Position numbers and translations under genes: made by a program
DNA from: an uncultured Kangiella sp.
GTDB taxonomy: Bacteria > Pseudomonadota > Gammaproteobacteria > Enterobacterales > Kangiellaceae
DNA length: 64,000 nucleotides
Assembly (NCBI GenBank): GCA_947503345.1
Contig: CANNCW010000001.1
Coordinates: 372,001 to 436,000 of the forward strand
Reading direction: 5' to 3'
The notes under the pieces: generated by a model
The model's database searches: none
What the model was told of the DNA's origin: nothing
The model's input: only the letters and a program-made list of their open reading frames with translations
Part shown: piece by piece, positions 21,101 to 30,221 of the stretch
Numbering within the stretch: the first letter of the stretch is position 1
How the letters are laid out: each line of letters begins with the position of its first letter

Positions 21101-21674
21101 CAGCAATACTATAAAGTACGAAAAACCCAATGACGCCCAAATACATCCCCATCATTGACCGAGTAACTAGCGCGAAGACATAAAACAAAGTCGCTGCAAA
21201 AAGGAAATTAGGAATCACGAAAATCAAATAGGCCCATAAATATGGCATTAAAGAGGTCGCGCCCAACCTTTCTGGGTCAACAGTTGGCCAGAATGAGCCA
21301 ATGAAGATTCCAAGAGGAACAGCTGCGAATACAATCAAGCAAAAGAGATATGCTCCCGTTAAACGCCCCCAAAGAAATGAGGTTTTACTTACTGGTTGGC
21401 TCAGCATGATGCCATCCATTTTGTGATTGTAATCCCTTACTGCAGCACCACCAACAAAGTTAGCCACTAAGAACATCCCGATAATTGTCATAATCAAGAT
21501 GGTTTGTGTAATCGCATGAGGAGCATTAAAGTCGACGTTACTAGCTCCCCCAATCTGCACATTATCCGAGATCATGGCAAAAAATGGGAATAAGAAAAAT
21601 ACCAATAAACAAACGTAAAATGATGGCTGTTTCTTAAAATAGTTTATTTCAAATTTTATTTTTTCAAAAAACAT
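18108..21674 (-). CDS. ABC transporter permease fused to M1-family metallopeptidase
   Basis: 1188 residues. The first half (about 1-590) carries two ABC-2-type membrane blocks with roughly twelve hydrophobic segments; a charged loop near 265-300 separates them. The second half (about 620-1188) is an extracytoplasmic gluzincin domain of the aminopeptidase N family with H927-E928-x-x-H931 in HEMAHQWWGH and the downstream Glu951 in LSETLAEY (19-residue spacer, usual for this fusion subfamily although 18 is typical of M1 enzymes). Such fusions pair with a dedicated ATPase, which lies nine bases upstream. Substrate unknown; a role in exporting and trimming peptides, or in envelope stress, is speculation. 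AGGGG supports ATG 21674. Confidence 0.88.
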   Translation of the reverse strand: MFFEKIKFEINYFKKQPSFYVCLLVFFLFPFFAMISDNVQIGGASNVDFNAPHAITQTILIMTIIGMFLVANFVGGAAVRDYNHKMDGIMLSQPVSKTSFLWGRLTGAYLFCLIVFAAVPLGIFIGSFWPTVDPERLGATSLMPYLWAYLIFVIPNFLFAATLFYVFALVTRSMMGMYLGVIGFFVLYSIAGAIAENPNNAQMGALIDPFGISAFVDATRYWTPFERNTQLVPLEGNLLLNRVLWLSLAVVIAVLTHLFVDIRKNKKVKSKKEKREKALAPTTYSVVKPSHDSKSSWQHFKTRTKFEISQTIKSPPFIILCLFALFMLSPIYFESTGLFGTDDWPITRDMVGFVTNTFFLIILIIITYYSGEIVWRERQLGIGDIVESTPINNWSLYFPKVIALTLIILTLSLLGVLFTSFFQVTRGYTNFEWGVYFGMSSLNLIIPMVMMTILAFFIQVVSSNKYLGMLIFVGIFILQMTLSNLGFEHNLWHFAIAPNVVYSDLNQYGHFLEANLWYSLYWLGLVVVLTTIGYGLWRRGAEYDLKSRFAQLKKNLGMKGLIATTLGLLVFVSSGSWVFYNTRVLNDFVTSDERLDLRAEYEDKYKQYENQLLPTITDVYAEVDFYPSERQVKVKGHYLLVNNNDEPLDKTLINWRGGKHREFEFTIQGGKELKRDVKFDHAWIKFDRALQPGEKTRLDFEYVRGNKGFVDQGSDTRVVTNGSFVNSDEILPHFGYNANFEIADRHERRKRDMQPRDRVAKLEDESRYGINFVGAEADFINFETIVSTETEQFAISPGYLQKQWKKDGRSYYHYKMDAPIFNYVAFLSGKYASKKEQHDGVSIEVYHHPDHNMNVDRMIEATKSSLDYFGKEFSPYQHRQVRIIEFPRYARFAQSFSNTIPYSEDIGFIADLRDESNIDYVYFVTAHEMAHQWWGHQVTPADVQGGAVLSETLAEYSAYMVMEKRLGKHHLRKFLKYEMDRYLRARSSELIEEMPLYRAENQQYIHYQKGGVVMYSLRDRYGEKVINTALKKFLEKYQYASNPYPTTLNLIDFLKAEIPVEGHAFVDDLFKKITLFDLKVESAKVKEIENGKFELELLLDANKYYADGQGEESETPIDINFDIGVFTQDPDDPKAKDHVLYFKKHKLIKGENRVVLQLDKKPVYAGVDPYITLIDRNSNDNLKLVEED

Positions 21675-21683
21675 GTCAACCCC

Positions 21684-22580
21684 CTATGCCGCTTTAGTAG
21701 TATCTTGTTTATTTCTAGCCTTGTATAAAGCAGTAAAATAAACATCTTCTAAATCAGGTTTTACAGCTTCAAAGCTCGCATCAGGAGCTTGTTGCGCATT
21801 AACATGAACTATCGTGTTACCACTTTTAAGACGAGTAGAGATAACTTTAAATTGCTTTTTAACCTGTTCTATCTCTTCTTTCTTCACCGTTTTACGCCAG
21901 ATAGTTCCATCTAAACGATGTGTTAAGTCAATAGGATTTCCTTGTAATTGAATTTGTCCCGCTTCAAGAATGGCGAACTTTGAGCACAATTCTTCAACAT
22001 CATCCACAATATGAGTTGATAGAATTACGACTTTGTTCTCCCCAATTTCTGACAAAAGATTGTGAAAGCGATTTCTCTCTTCAGGGTCTAAGCCCGCCGT
22101 TGGTTCATCTACGATAATCAGATCAGGATCACCTAATAGTGCCTGAGCAATACCAAATCGCTGCTTCATTCCACCTGAAAAGGTGCTTACCGCTTTTTTG
22201 CGCGCTTCCCATAAATTAGTTTGTGCTAACAAACCTTCTACCGCTTGCTTACGACTTTTTTTATCATTCAACCCTTTTAAGATAGCCATATGATTTAATA
22301 AATCAAAGGCACTAATTCTTGGATAAACATCAAAATCTTGTGGTAAATAACCTAATCTTTGGCGTATTTTTTCGGGATTGTTTTTAACATTAATGTCCTG
22401 AAATATTATGTTTCCACTATCAGCTTGTTGTAACGTAGCAATAGTTCTCATCAATGAAGACTTTCCGGCCCCATTTGGACCTAATAGACCAAACATACCT
22501 TTATCAATATTTAAACTCACATTATCTAGAGCTTTAACATTATTGGCATAAGTTTTTGATAGGTTATCGATTGTTAACAT
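21684..22580 (-). CDS. ABC transporter ATP-binding protein
   Basis: 298 residues, CcmA/ABC-2 type ATPase. Walker A GPNGAGKSS at 34-42, Q-loop in LPQDFDVYPRISAF, signature FSGGMKQR, Walker B LIIVDEPTAGLDPEER, and switch His in STHIVDD. The C-terminal 70 residues are a family extension ending in a short polar tail. AAGGAG six bases before ATG 22580. It is the first gene of the two-gene transporter unit; its partner is the permease-peptidase fusion. Confidence 0.93.
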   Translation of the reverse strand: MLTIDNLSKTYANNVKALDNVSLNIDKGMFGLLGPNGAGKSSLMRTIATLQQADSGNIIFQDINVKNNPEKIRQRLGYLPQDFDVYPRISAFDLLNHMAILKGLNDKKSRKQAVEGLLAQTNLWEARKKAVSTFSGGMKQRFGIAQALLGDPDLIIVDEPTAGLDPEERNRFHNLLSEIGENKVVILSTHIVDDVEELCSKFAILEAGQIQLQGNPIDLTHRLDGTIWRKTVKKEEIEQVKKQFKVISTRLKSGNTIVHVNAQQAPDASFEAVKPDLEDVYFTALYKARNKQDTTKAA

Positions 22581-22884
22581 GGGATTCTCCTTCTCGAATC
22601 ATGTTTTGTTTTAAATTTTCATCCACATATTCAAACCCAACTAGATATGAATTGCTGTATCAAGGTGTTAACAGATGTTTCGACTACAATTATTCATAAT
22701 AGTTATTACTTCAACAATTATGTAAATAGGGATTTGACTATATTAGATCTTTAAATTCTGAAAAGGGCTCAATAGCTTGGCTCTATTTTTGCTACTTTTG
22801 AACAACCGAGAGGCTCCAGCTTTGTTGGTATTATTTTATCAATTTTTATTTTGCTTTTTTTAATTCATGGTATTGAATGTTACT
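22581..22884. other. Non-coding spacer upstream of the ABC unit
   Basis: 304 bases of AT-rich sequence between DUF1653 and the ABC ATPase, both on the minus strand. No open frame with a credible start, no tRNA-like fold and no strong terminator seen. It must hold the promoter of the ABC unit; several TTGA/TAAT-like boxes occur on the minus strand but none stands out. Confidence 0.5.
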
Positions 22885-23100
22885 TTACTTAACATAGGAG
22901 AATCTTTTCTTTATTTCACCATCCCTTTCAATAATTTCCGTAAACATTTCTAAAGGCCTGATCCAAGTTCCAAAATCTCCATACATGGCCTTATAAACCA
23001 CATATTGCTCTCCAGTCTCAGAATGGGTAGCTACATCTAATACCTCGTATTTTTGACCTTTAAAGTGCTGGTAGATACCTTTTTTAATTGCTTGAGTCAT
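22885..23100 (-). CDS. DUF1653 family protein
   Basis: 71 residues of the DUF1653 family: IYQHFKGQKYEVLDVATHSETGEQYVVYKAMYG then IRPLEMF, the conserved core of this short all-beta domain. Function is not established. It overlaps the acetyltransferase gene upstream by 17 bp, so they are translated together. Confidence 0.88.
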   Translation of the reverse strand: MTQAIKKGIYQHFKGQKYEVLDVATHSETGEQYVVYKAMYGDFGTWIRPLEMFTEIIERDGEIKKRFSYVK

Positions 23101-23539
23101 TTTTTTCTCTATAAATATTAGGAAAATATCTTTCCATCATAGTGCTGGGATTATTCAGTTCAGTAAAACCATATTTTTTGTATAAGAACTTGGCGGTAGA
23201 GGTTGCTAAAGTAAAGCGACGAATACCTTGCAAGTCAGGGTGTTCATCTATGGCTCGCATGAGATAGTGGCTAAGTCCTTTTCCTTGCAATTCTGGCTCA
23301 ATGAATACATCCACCATATTAGCAAAGGTTGCTCTATCGGTAATAATTCGAGCAAAACCAATCATCGAGTCTTTATTATAAAGACCGAAGTTTAACGAGT
23401 TTTGAATAGATTTTTCGACTAACTGTTTTGATATACCATTTGCCCAAGAGGATTCTTTATCTAAAAATCGATGAATGCGCTCTATATCCAACTTACCTAT
23501 ATCAGTATCGATCCAATAATCCTTAAATTGCCATTGCAT
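23084..23539 (-). CDS. GNAT family N-acetyltransferase
   Basis: 151 residues. The GNAT core is visible: strand region IGFARIITDRATFANMVDVFIEPELQGKGLSHYLM contains the acetyl-CoA pyrophosphate loop (Q-G-K-G-L), and the C-terminal FLYKKYGFTELN is the usual strand-helix end. Resembles the small single-domain acetyltransferases common in proteobacteria; the acceptor is unknown. It starts just after the purA terminator and overlaps DUF1653. Confidence 0.88.
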   Translation of the reverse strand: MQWQFKDYWIDTDIGKLDIERIHRFLDKESSWANGISKQLVEKSIQNSLNFGLYNKDSMIGFARIITDRATFANMVDVFIEPELQGKGLSHYLMRAIDEHPDLQGIRRFTLATSTAKFLYKKYGFTELNNPSTMMERYFPNIYREKNDSSN

Positions 23540-23567
23540 CAGTTATACCTAAATGAAACCTTGCCAT

Positions 23568-23592
23568 AAAAAAGCGACCAATTGGTCGCTTT
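23568..23592 (-). terminator. Intrinsic terminator of purA
   Basis: A perfect 22-bp palindrome, AAAGCGACC-AATT-GGTCGCTTT, followed on the minus strand by a run of six T. It lies 25 bases past the purA stop and separates purA from the acetyltransferase gene. Confidence 0.88.
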
Positions 23593-23616
23593 AATTTAAC
23601 TCAATGAAATTATTTA

Positions 23617-24927
<1,311 letters not shown>

Positions 24928-25103
24928 TCAAATTAGTTAATCTGATTCGCATTTCTGCGACAAGAAACCGCGCATTTTACCGCCAAATCCAATGAAAATC
25001 CTTACTTTTTTCGATTTTAATTTAATTTTATTGGTATATGGCATCAACTCATAAAAATATGACCAAAGATCAAATAGTTAAGCTTGAAAGCTAATTGGAA
25101 AAG

Positions 25104-25289
25104 CTAAGTGATAAAATAGATCCAAACTAGTCCAATCAACATACTGATTACGCCCATAATACGAATATTGCTTTCGGGACCTTTAGCAATTTCAAAAATT
25201 GTCTTTTTCCATTGCTTCGGAAACAGCGCAGGCATTAAGCCTTCAAACACCAAAAACAAACCCATTGCGATTAACCATTCTTGTGACAT
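25104..25289 (-). CDS. DUF2065 membrane protein (YjeT family)
   Basis: 61 residues with two hydrophobic segments (LIAMGLFLVFEGLMPALF and IRIMGVISMLIGLVWIYFI) separated by a basic loop, KQWKKTI. This matches YjeT/DUF2065, found between hflC and purA in E. coli as here. Function unknown; possibly linked to HflKC in the inner membrane by gene order only. AAGGT upstream of ATG 25289 is the reason for choosing that start over a frame extending to 25313. Confidence 0.88.
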   Translation of the reverse strand: MSQEWLIAMGLFLVFEGLMPALFPKQWKKTIFEIAKGPESNIRIMGVISMLIGLVWIYFIT

Positions 25290-25313
25290 TGCATTACCTT
25301 TTATCAATTCCAT

Positions 25314-25344
25314 AAAAAAAGGATAAGCCGAAACTTATCCTTTT
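25314..25344 (-). terminator. Intrinsic terminator of the hflKC operon
   Basis: Stem AAAAGGATAAG / CTTATCCTTTT around a 6-base loop, followed on the minus strand by a T-rich run of seven. It starts 21 bases past the hflC stop and ends 25 bases before the DUF2065 start, so DUF2065 needs read-through or its own promoter. Confidence 0.85.
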
Positions 25345-25364
25345 AAACTAACCAATGAACGAAC

Positions 25365-26249
25365 TTATTTGCCTTTAGCGTCTTTAAAATACTTAAAGAA
25401 ATCACTATCAGGCTTAATCACCATAATATCATCCGAGCTATTAAATGAAGCTTTGTAAGCATCCAAACTTCTCAGAAAAGCATAAAACTCAGGATTTTTA
25501 TTATAGGTTTCTGCGTATATACGTGCAGCTTCCGCGTCACCATTACCACGAATTTCACGAGTCTTTTGTTCTGCTTCAGCAATAATAATTGTTGCCTTTG
25601 CATCAGTTTCGGCTCGAATAATACGGGCAGTTTTTTCACCTTCTGCACGATTTTTCTTTGCGAAACGCTCACGTTCTGCTTTCATCTCTTCAAAAACATT
25701 ACGACGAATTTCAGCAGGGTAATTCACTTTCTTGACTTGAACATCAACTAATTCAATACCAAACTCAGGTGTCTTTAATTTCACTGCTTCTAGAATAGCA
25801 GCCATAGTTTCTTCACGCTTAGTAGCAACAACTTCTTGCGTGTTTCGCAAACCTACTTGGGTTCTCAACTCAGAGTCAATAAACCGTTCCAAAAATTCAT
25901 TTGCTCTATTTGGATTACCGCCAGTACGTAAATAATACTGCCCAAAGTCTTTTACACGCCAGTTAGCATAAGTATCGATTTCTAAATCAAATTTGTTTGA
26001 AGTTACGACACGATCAGGAGCACCATCTAATGTTTGAACTCGAGCATCAATTTTCAATGCTTTGTTGATAAACGGCATTTTAAAATGCAAACCCGGCTCA
26101 TAAACCGCTGGGGCACCATTCGAATCTTTTTTAACTTTACTAAACTCAAGAATAAAGCCACGTTGTTGTTGCTTTACAATAAAAATGGTTTGCGACAATA
26201 CAAAGATTATTGCCAATAATAAAAATCCTAAAATTGGAGACTTATTCAT
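25365..26249 (-). CDS. hflC: HflC, SPFH-domain modulator of FtsH
   Basis: 294 residues: an N-terminal transmembrane anchor (about 5-25), SPFH/band 7 domain (VVKSMRF-free, with KQQQRGFILEF, MPFINKALKIDARVQTLD), and an Ala/Glu-rich helical region (RAEGEKTARIIRAETDAKA). With HflK it forms a periplasm-facing cage around the FtsH protease. Its ATG shares one base with the hflK stop (TAATG). Confidence 0.95.
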   Translation of the reverse strand: MNKSPILGFLLLAIIFVLSQTIFIVKQQQRGFILEFSKVKKDSNGAPAVYEPGLHFKMPFINKALKIDARVQTLDGAPDRVVTSNKFDLEIDTYANWRVKDFGQYYLRTGGNPNRANEFLERFIDSELRTQVGLRNTQEVVATKREETMAAILEAVKLKTPEFGIELVDVQVKKVNYPAEIRRNVFEEMKAERERFAKKNRAEGEKTARIIRAETDAKATIIIAEAEQKTREIRGNGDAEAARIYAETYNKNPEFYAFLRSLDAYKASFNSSDDIMVIKPDSDFFKYFKDAKGK

Positions 26250-27289
26250 TATTTGCTCTCCTTATTTTCTTTTTTCTTATTCACGATTTGATCCAAGGGT
26301 AAATAAGTTAAATTATTACCACCTTCTGTGTCTAATACCACCTTACTGACATTGCTCATGACTTGTTCAACGGTTTCTAAATATAAACGTGAACGCGTCA
26401 CTTCTGGAGCTGCTTCAAATTCAGGAAGTAGCTTTGCGAAACGAGCCACCTCACCCTTGGCTTCTGCAACCACTCTTTGACGATAAGCCTCTGCTGCTTG
26501 TAACATTGCTTCTGCTTCAGCTTCAGCGGTAGGAATCACTTGGTTTTGATAAGCTTTGGCCACTTCTTCATAACGCTTTTTATCATTGATAGAACGGTTA
26601 ACATCGTCAAACGCTTCTCGTACAGCTGCTGGAGCTTCTGAATTTTGTAAGTTAACTTCAATAACTGTCAATCCCATATTTAAAGGGGTGATGGTTTTAT
26701 TAATTTCTTCCTGTACCATCGCCATAACACCAGTTTTATTATCTTTTAATACATCATCGATGTTTACATTACCTACAGCCTTTCTTAAAGCGGCATCAGT
26801 GGCATGTTTTAATACTGAATCAGGTTTATTCACATTAAACAGATAATCTTCGGGAATGCTGACGCGATACTGTACTGATAACTCGACATCTACAATATTT
26901 TTATTCCTAGTTAGCATAGTACCTTGAAAGTTTTCAGTTTTAACTGTGTTAACATCCACTTTATACAATCGGTCAATACCCCACGGCATCCAACCTAAGC
27001 CTGGCTCAACGGTTCTGTCGTAAGCACCAAAACGCGTAATAACACCTTGCTCAGCTTCTTTTACAGTGTAAAAACCTTTAATGGCGTAGAATAAAGCAAA
27101 GACAATCAAGCCAATGACTAAGAAGCTTTTACCGTCGCTTCCGCCTTTACCACCCTTGCCACCGAACATTTTGCCAAACTTATCGCCAGCGTCTTTGATC
27201 ATCTTATCGATATCGTTTTGATTATTAGGGCGCTTCTTGCCCCACGGGTCCTGGTTATTACCATTACCGCCTGGTTGATTCCAAGCCAT
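26249..27289 (-). CDS. hflK: HflK, SPFH-domain modulator of FtsH
   Basis: 346 residues: a Gly/Asn/Pro-rich cytoplasmic N-terminus (MAWNQPGGNGNNQDPWGKK), one transmembrane segment (about 52-70), SPFH domain (VKEAEQGVITRFGAYDRTVEPGLGWMP), and a coiled-coil region rich in Ala/Glu. Partner of HflC in control of FtsH. GGAGA six bases before ATG 27289. Downstream of hflX by 73 bases on the same strand. Confidence 0.95.
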   Translation of the reverse strand: MAWNQPGGNGNNQDPWGKKRPNNQNDIDKMIKDAGDKFGKMFGGKGGKGGSDGKSFLVIGLIVFALFYAIKGFYTVKEAEQGVITRFGAYDRTVEPGLGWMPWGIDRLYKVDVNTVKTENFQGTMLTRNKNIVDVELSVQYRVSIPEDYLFNVNKPDSVLKHATDAALRKAVGNVNIDDVLKDNKTGVMAMVQEEINKTITPLNMGLTVIEVNLQNSEAPAAVREAFDDVNRSINDKKRYEEVAKAYQNQVIPTAEAEAEAMLQAAEAYRQRVVAEAKGEVARFAKLLPEFEAAPEVTRSRLYLETVEQVMSNVSKVVLDTEGGNNLTYLPLDQIVNKKKENKESK

Positions 27290-27362
27290 TAGACTCTCCG
27301 AAATGGTTATTATGAAATATAGTTACTTATTAGATTAATTGTAGGGGCGCAGACTAGAGCTT

Positions 27363-28694
27363 TCAAGGTTTATCGCACGAATGTTCTGGCGATTGTTGCC
27401 TTATTATGTAACCAGATAAGTCTTCTTCCAGCTGCCTTTCAAGGCGGATCCAGTCGGCTTTAGGTAGTTGTACTTTCAAAAGTAAATGCCCTTGCTCTGA
27501 ATAGGACTCGCTTTCAATAGCGTTTAACTCATACAAATAGCCACGTAAACGCCCTTTTGAGGGTGGAACTTCCAAGTCAGCGATAAACTGCTCATCCATA
27601 GCAAGCTCTTCAATCGCTTGCTGTAATAGATCCATACCTACATCTTTTAATGCAGAAACCCAAACACGTATTGGCGTTCCGGTATCATCCCTATCAATTC
27701 TTGGCTCAGCCCCTTCGATCGCATCGATTTTATTGAAGACTTGCAGCATAGGGATCTCATCAGCGCCAATTTGCTTTAGCACTTTCATCACTTCTTCAAT
27801 ATTCTCTTCACGACGGTCAGAAGCAGCATCAATCACGTGCATCAAAACATTAGCTTCTACAGACTCTTCCAAAGTCGCTCTAAAGGCTGCCACTAAGTCA
27901 TGCGGCAAGTGACGTATAAACCCCACCGTATCAGCTAAAATAACATCAGTCCCTTTGGGAAGAGTTAAGCGTCTAAGAGTTGGGTCAAGCGTTGCAAATA
28001 ATTTATCTTCAGCTAATACATCCGATTCTGTCGCCAGATTGAAAAGCGTGGATTTACCGGCATTGGTATAACCTACTATTGAGATGGTCTTAATATTAGC
28101 CCTTTTACGTGAACGACGACCTTGTTCTCGCTGTTTACCCACCTTTTCTAAGCGACGCTCAATGTATTTGATGCGATCTCGCAATAAGCGTCTATCGGTT
28201 TCTAGCTGAGTTTCGCCAGGACCACGCATACCAATACCACCTTTTTGTCTTTCAAGGTGGGTCCAACCACGAACTAGGCGCGTTGATAAGTGTTTTAATT
28301 GGGCAAGTTCAACTTGTAATTTACCTTCAAAAGTAAAAGCTCGTTGCGCAAAAATATCGAGAATAAGGCCAATACGGTTGATAACTCTAGCTTTAACTTC
28401 TTTTTCAATATTTCTTTCTTGTGCAGGCGATAAGGCGTGATTGAAAATTATTAATTCTGCGTCAGTGGCATTCTTTATGGATACGATTTCCTCAATTTTA
28501 CCACTACCAATAAAATATTTAGGATCAGGCGAGCCTCGTTTGGCTGTTACTATATCCAAAACTTTCAATCCAGCGGAGCGCACCAATTCGACAAACTCAG
28601 ATAAATCTTCCTGGTTTTTGTCTTGGCTTAAATCTTGCTGAAAATCAATATGTACTAGAATCGCCGACTCACCGCCAGCATGACGATCAAACAA
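27363..28694 (-). CDS. hflX: GTPase HflX
   Basis: 443 residues; ribosome-associated GTPase that splits or rescues stalled 70S ribosomes. N-terminal HflX domain (PKYFIGSGKIEEI, NHALSPAQERN), Gly-rich linker (GIGMRGPGETQLETDRR), then G domain with G1 GYTNAGKST, G3 DTVGF and G4 NKID. The start codon is TTG 28694: GAGG lies six bases upstream, and the protein then begins MFDRHAGGE as in E. coli. No ATG in frame gives a complete N-terminus. Confidence 0.95.
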   Translation of the reverse strand: MFDRHAGGESAILVHIDFQQDLSQDKNQEDLSEFVELVRSAGLKVLDIVTAKRGSPDPKYFIGSGKIEEIVSIKNATDAELIIFNHALSPAQERNIEKEVKARVINRIGLILDIFAQRAFTFEGKLQVELAQLKHLSTRLVRGWTHLERQKGGIGMRGPGETQLETDRRLLRDRIKYIERRLEKVGKQREQGRRSRKRANIKTISIVGYTNAGKSTLFNLATESDVLAEDKLFATLDPTLRRLTLPKGTDVILADTVGFIRHLPHDLVAAFRATLEESVEANVLMHVIDAASDRREENIEEVMKVLKQIGADEIPMLQVFNKIDAIEGAEPRIDRDDTGTPIRVWVSALKDVGMDLLQQAIEELAMDEQFIADLEVPPSKGRLRGYLYELNAIESESYSEQGHLLLKVQLPKADWIRLERQLEEDLSGYIIRQQSPEHSCDKP

Positions 28695-28750
28695 TCAGAA
28701 CCTCAATAAAGAAAAAAGAAGTGCAATTATAAAAACATTAGGCACAAGAA

Positions 28751-28778
28751 AGCCAGTTACTTTAAAAAGCAACTAGCT
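28751..28778 (-). terminator. Hairpin between hfq and hflX, possible weak terminator
   Basis: On the minus strand AGCTAGTTGC and GTAACTGGCT can pair over ten base pairs, two of them G-U, around an 8-base loop, followed by only a broken T tract (TTCTTG). Position suggests partial termination or mRNA processing after hfq rather than full stop. Confidence 0.35.
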
Positions 28779-28802
28779 ACTTATGTAAACTTTGGGTCAG
28801 AG

Positions 28803-29126
28803 TTATAGACCGCCCATTTGACCGCCGGTATAACCGCCACCCATTGGACCAGAACCCATTCCACCGTTATCGTCAGAAGAGTCGTCTTGCTGATCATTGT
28901 CATTAGTTCCATAAGAAGTTCGTACATTTCGAATAGGAACTACAGTCGAAACCGCATGCTTATAAACCATTTGGTTAACCGTATTCTTTAACAAAATTAC
29001 GAATTGGTCGAATGACTCGATCTGCCCCTGAAGTTTGATTCCGTTCACTAAATATATAGATACAGGAACCTTCTCACGACGCAGTGCGTTAAGAAAAGGG
29101 TCTTGTAACGATTGCCCCTTTGACAT
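28803..29126 (-). CDS. hfq: RNA chaperone Hfq
   Basis: 107 residues; hexameric Sm-like protein that pairs small RNAs with mRNAs. Sm1 (about 20-50) and Sm2 ([10 protein letters not shown], 55-64) are intact, with Q8, F42, Y55, K56 and H57 at the same positions as E. coli Hfq, i.e. the proximal uridine pocket. The C-terminal tail is acidic ([15 protein letters not shown]) then Gly/Met-rich, different from the enterobacterial tail. GAGGT seven bases before ATG 29126. Confidence 0.97.
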   Translation of the reverse strand: MSKGQSLQDPFLNALRREKVPVSIYLVNGIKLQGQIESFDQFVILLKNTVNQMVYKHAVSTVVPIRNVRTSYGTNDNDQQDDSSDDNGGMGSGPMGGGYTGGQMGGL

Positions 29127-29272
29127 AGCTATTACCTCATTATGATTATGTCTTGACCTTGCTAGGCCTATTGTTCTTCTAAATCATCCCACTTGATTTA
29201 AAATTATCTACCAATCAAAGTCTACCCCAATAAAATGCAAAGATCGATAAAATTCAAGAGGATAGTATGAAT

Positions 29273-30217
29273 TTAGTCAAATTTTAGAAGTTTTACCACG
29301 TCTGCGTACAATAAATCGAAACTTTGATCTGACTGAATTTGCTGCAAACCCTGCCAACTACGTAGCCAAGTGAACTGCCGTTTTGCTAATTGGCGTGTTG
29401 CGATAATGGCTCTTCCTATGGCTTCATCTAAACTTAATTCACCATCTAAATACTGCCAAATTTGACGGTATCCTACTGACCGAATGGCGGGTAGCTCTGT
29501 ATTTAAATCCTTTCTTTGGTGAAGCGCTTTAACTTCATCTAAAAAACCCTGCTCCATCATCAAGTGAAAACGCTTTTCTATTCGTTGATGTAAGACTGTT
29601 CGATCGGATGGGATTAAGGCTAACTGACAGACATCGTAAGGAAACTCCTCATCTTCTTGTTCAGAATGAAGTTGGCTTAAAGTTTTACCACTAATTCGAT
29701 AGACTTCTAATGCTCGCAAGGTTCGTTGCGGGTCGTTACTATTAATTCGATTAGCAGATTCAGGATCAATTTTTGCAAGCTCACTATGCAACTCCTGTAG
29801 CCCCTTTGTCTCCAACTCCAATTGTAATTCTTGACGAATACTGGGATTTGAATCGGGTAAATTATTCATGCCCTCAAGCAAAGTTTTGTAATAAAGCATT
29901 GTGCCACCAGCCAATAAAGGAACTTTACCCTTGGCAGTTATATCTTCCATAGCACTTAAAGCATCATCTCTAAAACGCGCTGCAGAATAGGGCTCTGCTG
30001 GGTCAACAATATCAATTAAACGATGCGGTGCAAGAGATAATTCCTCAGGACTGGGTTTAGCTGAACCAATATCCAATCCTTTGTAAACCATGGCAGAGTC
30101 TACGCTAATAATTTCACAGTCATGCTCCTGAACCAACTTAATCGCTAAATCAGTTTTACCGGCTGCCGTAGGCCCCATGAGAAAAATAGCTTTTGGTTTT
30201 ACTTGATTATTTATCAT
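29273..30217 (-). CDS. miaA: tRNA dimethylallyltransferase
   Basis: 314 residues; adds an isopentenyl group to A37 of tRNAs that read codons starting with U. P-loop GPTAAGKT at 15-22, [54 protein letters not shown] and the C-terminal [12 protein letters not shown] are all present. ATG 30217 lies four bases past the mutL stop; the next Met is already in the P-loop, so this start is required. Confidence 0.96.
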   Translation of the reverse strand: MINNQVKPKAIFLMGPTAAGKTDLAIKLVQEHDCEIISVDSAMVYKGLDIGSAKPSPEELSLAPHRLIDIVDPAEPYSAARFRDDALSAMEDITAKGKVPLLAGGTMLYYKTLLEGMNNLPDSNPSIRQELQLELETKGLQELHSELAKIDPESANRINSNDPQRTLRALEVYRISGKTLSQLHSEQEDEEFPYDVCQLALIPSDRTVLHQRIEKRFHLMMEQGFLDEVKALHQRKDLNTELPAIRSVGYRQIWQYLDGELSLDEAIGRAIIATRQLAKRQFTWLRSWQGLQQIQSDQSFDLLYADVVKLLKFD

Positions 30218-30221
30218 GGTG

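Noticed and set aside
18108-21674. Two separate genes, permease and peptidase
   Set aside because: The frame is open throughout with no stop or start-like gap, and such fusions are known as a family.
22581-22884. Small RNA or riboswitch in the spacer upstream of the ABC unit
   Set aside because: No extended stem structure or conserved core is visible; only AT-rich sequence.
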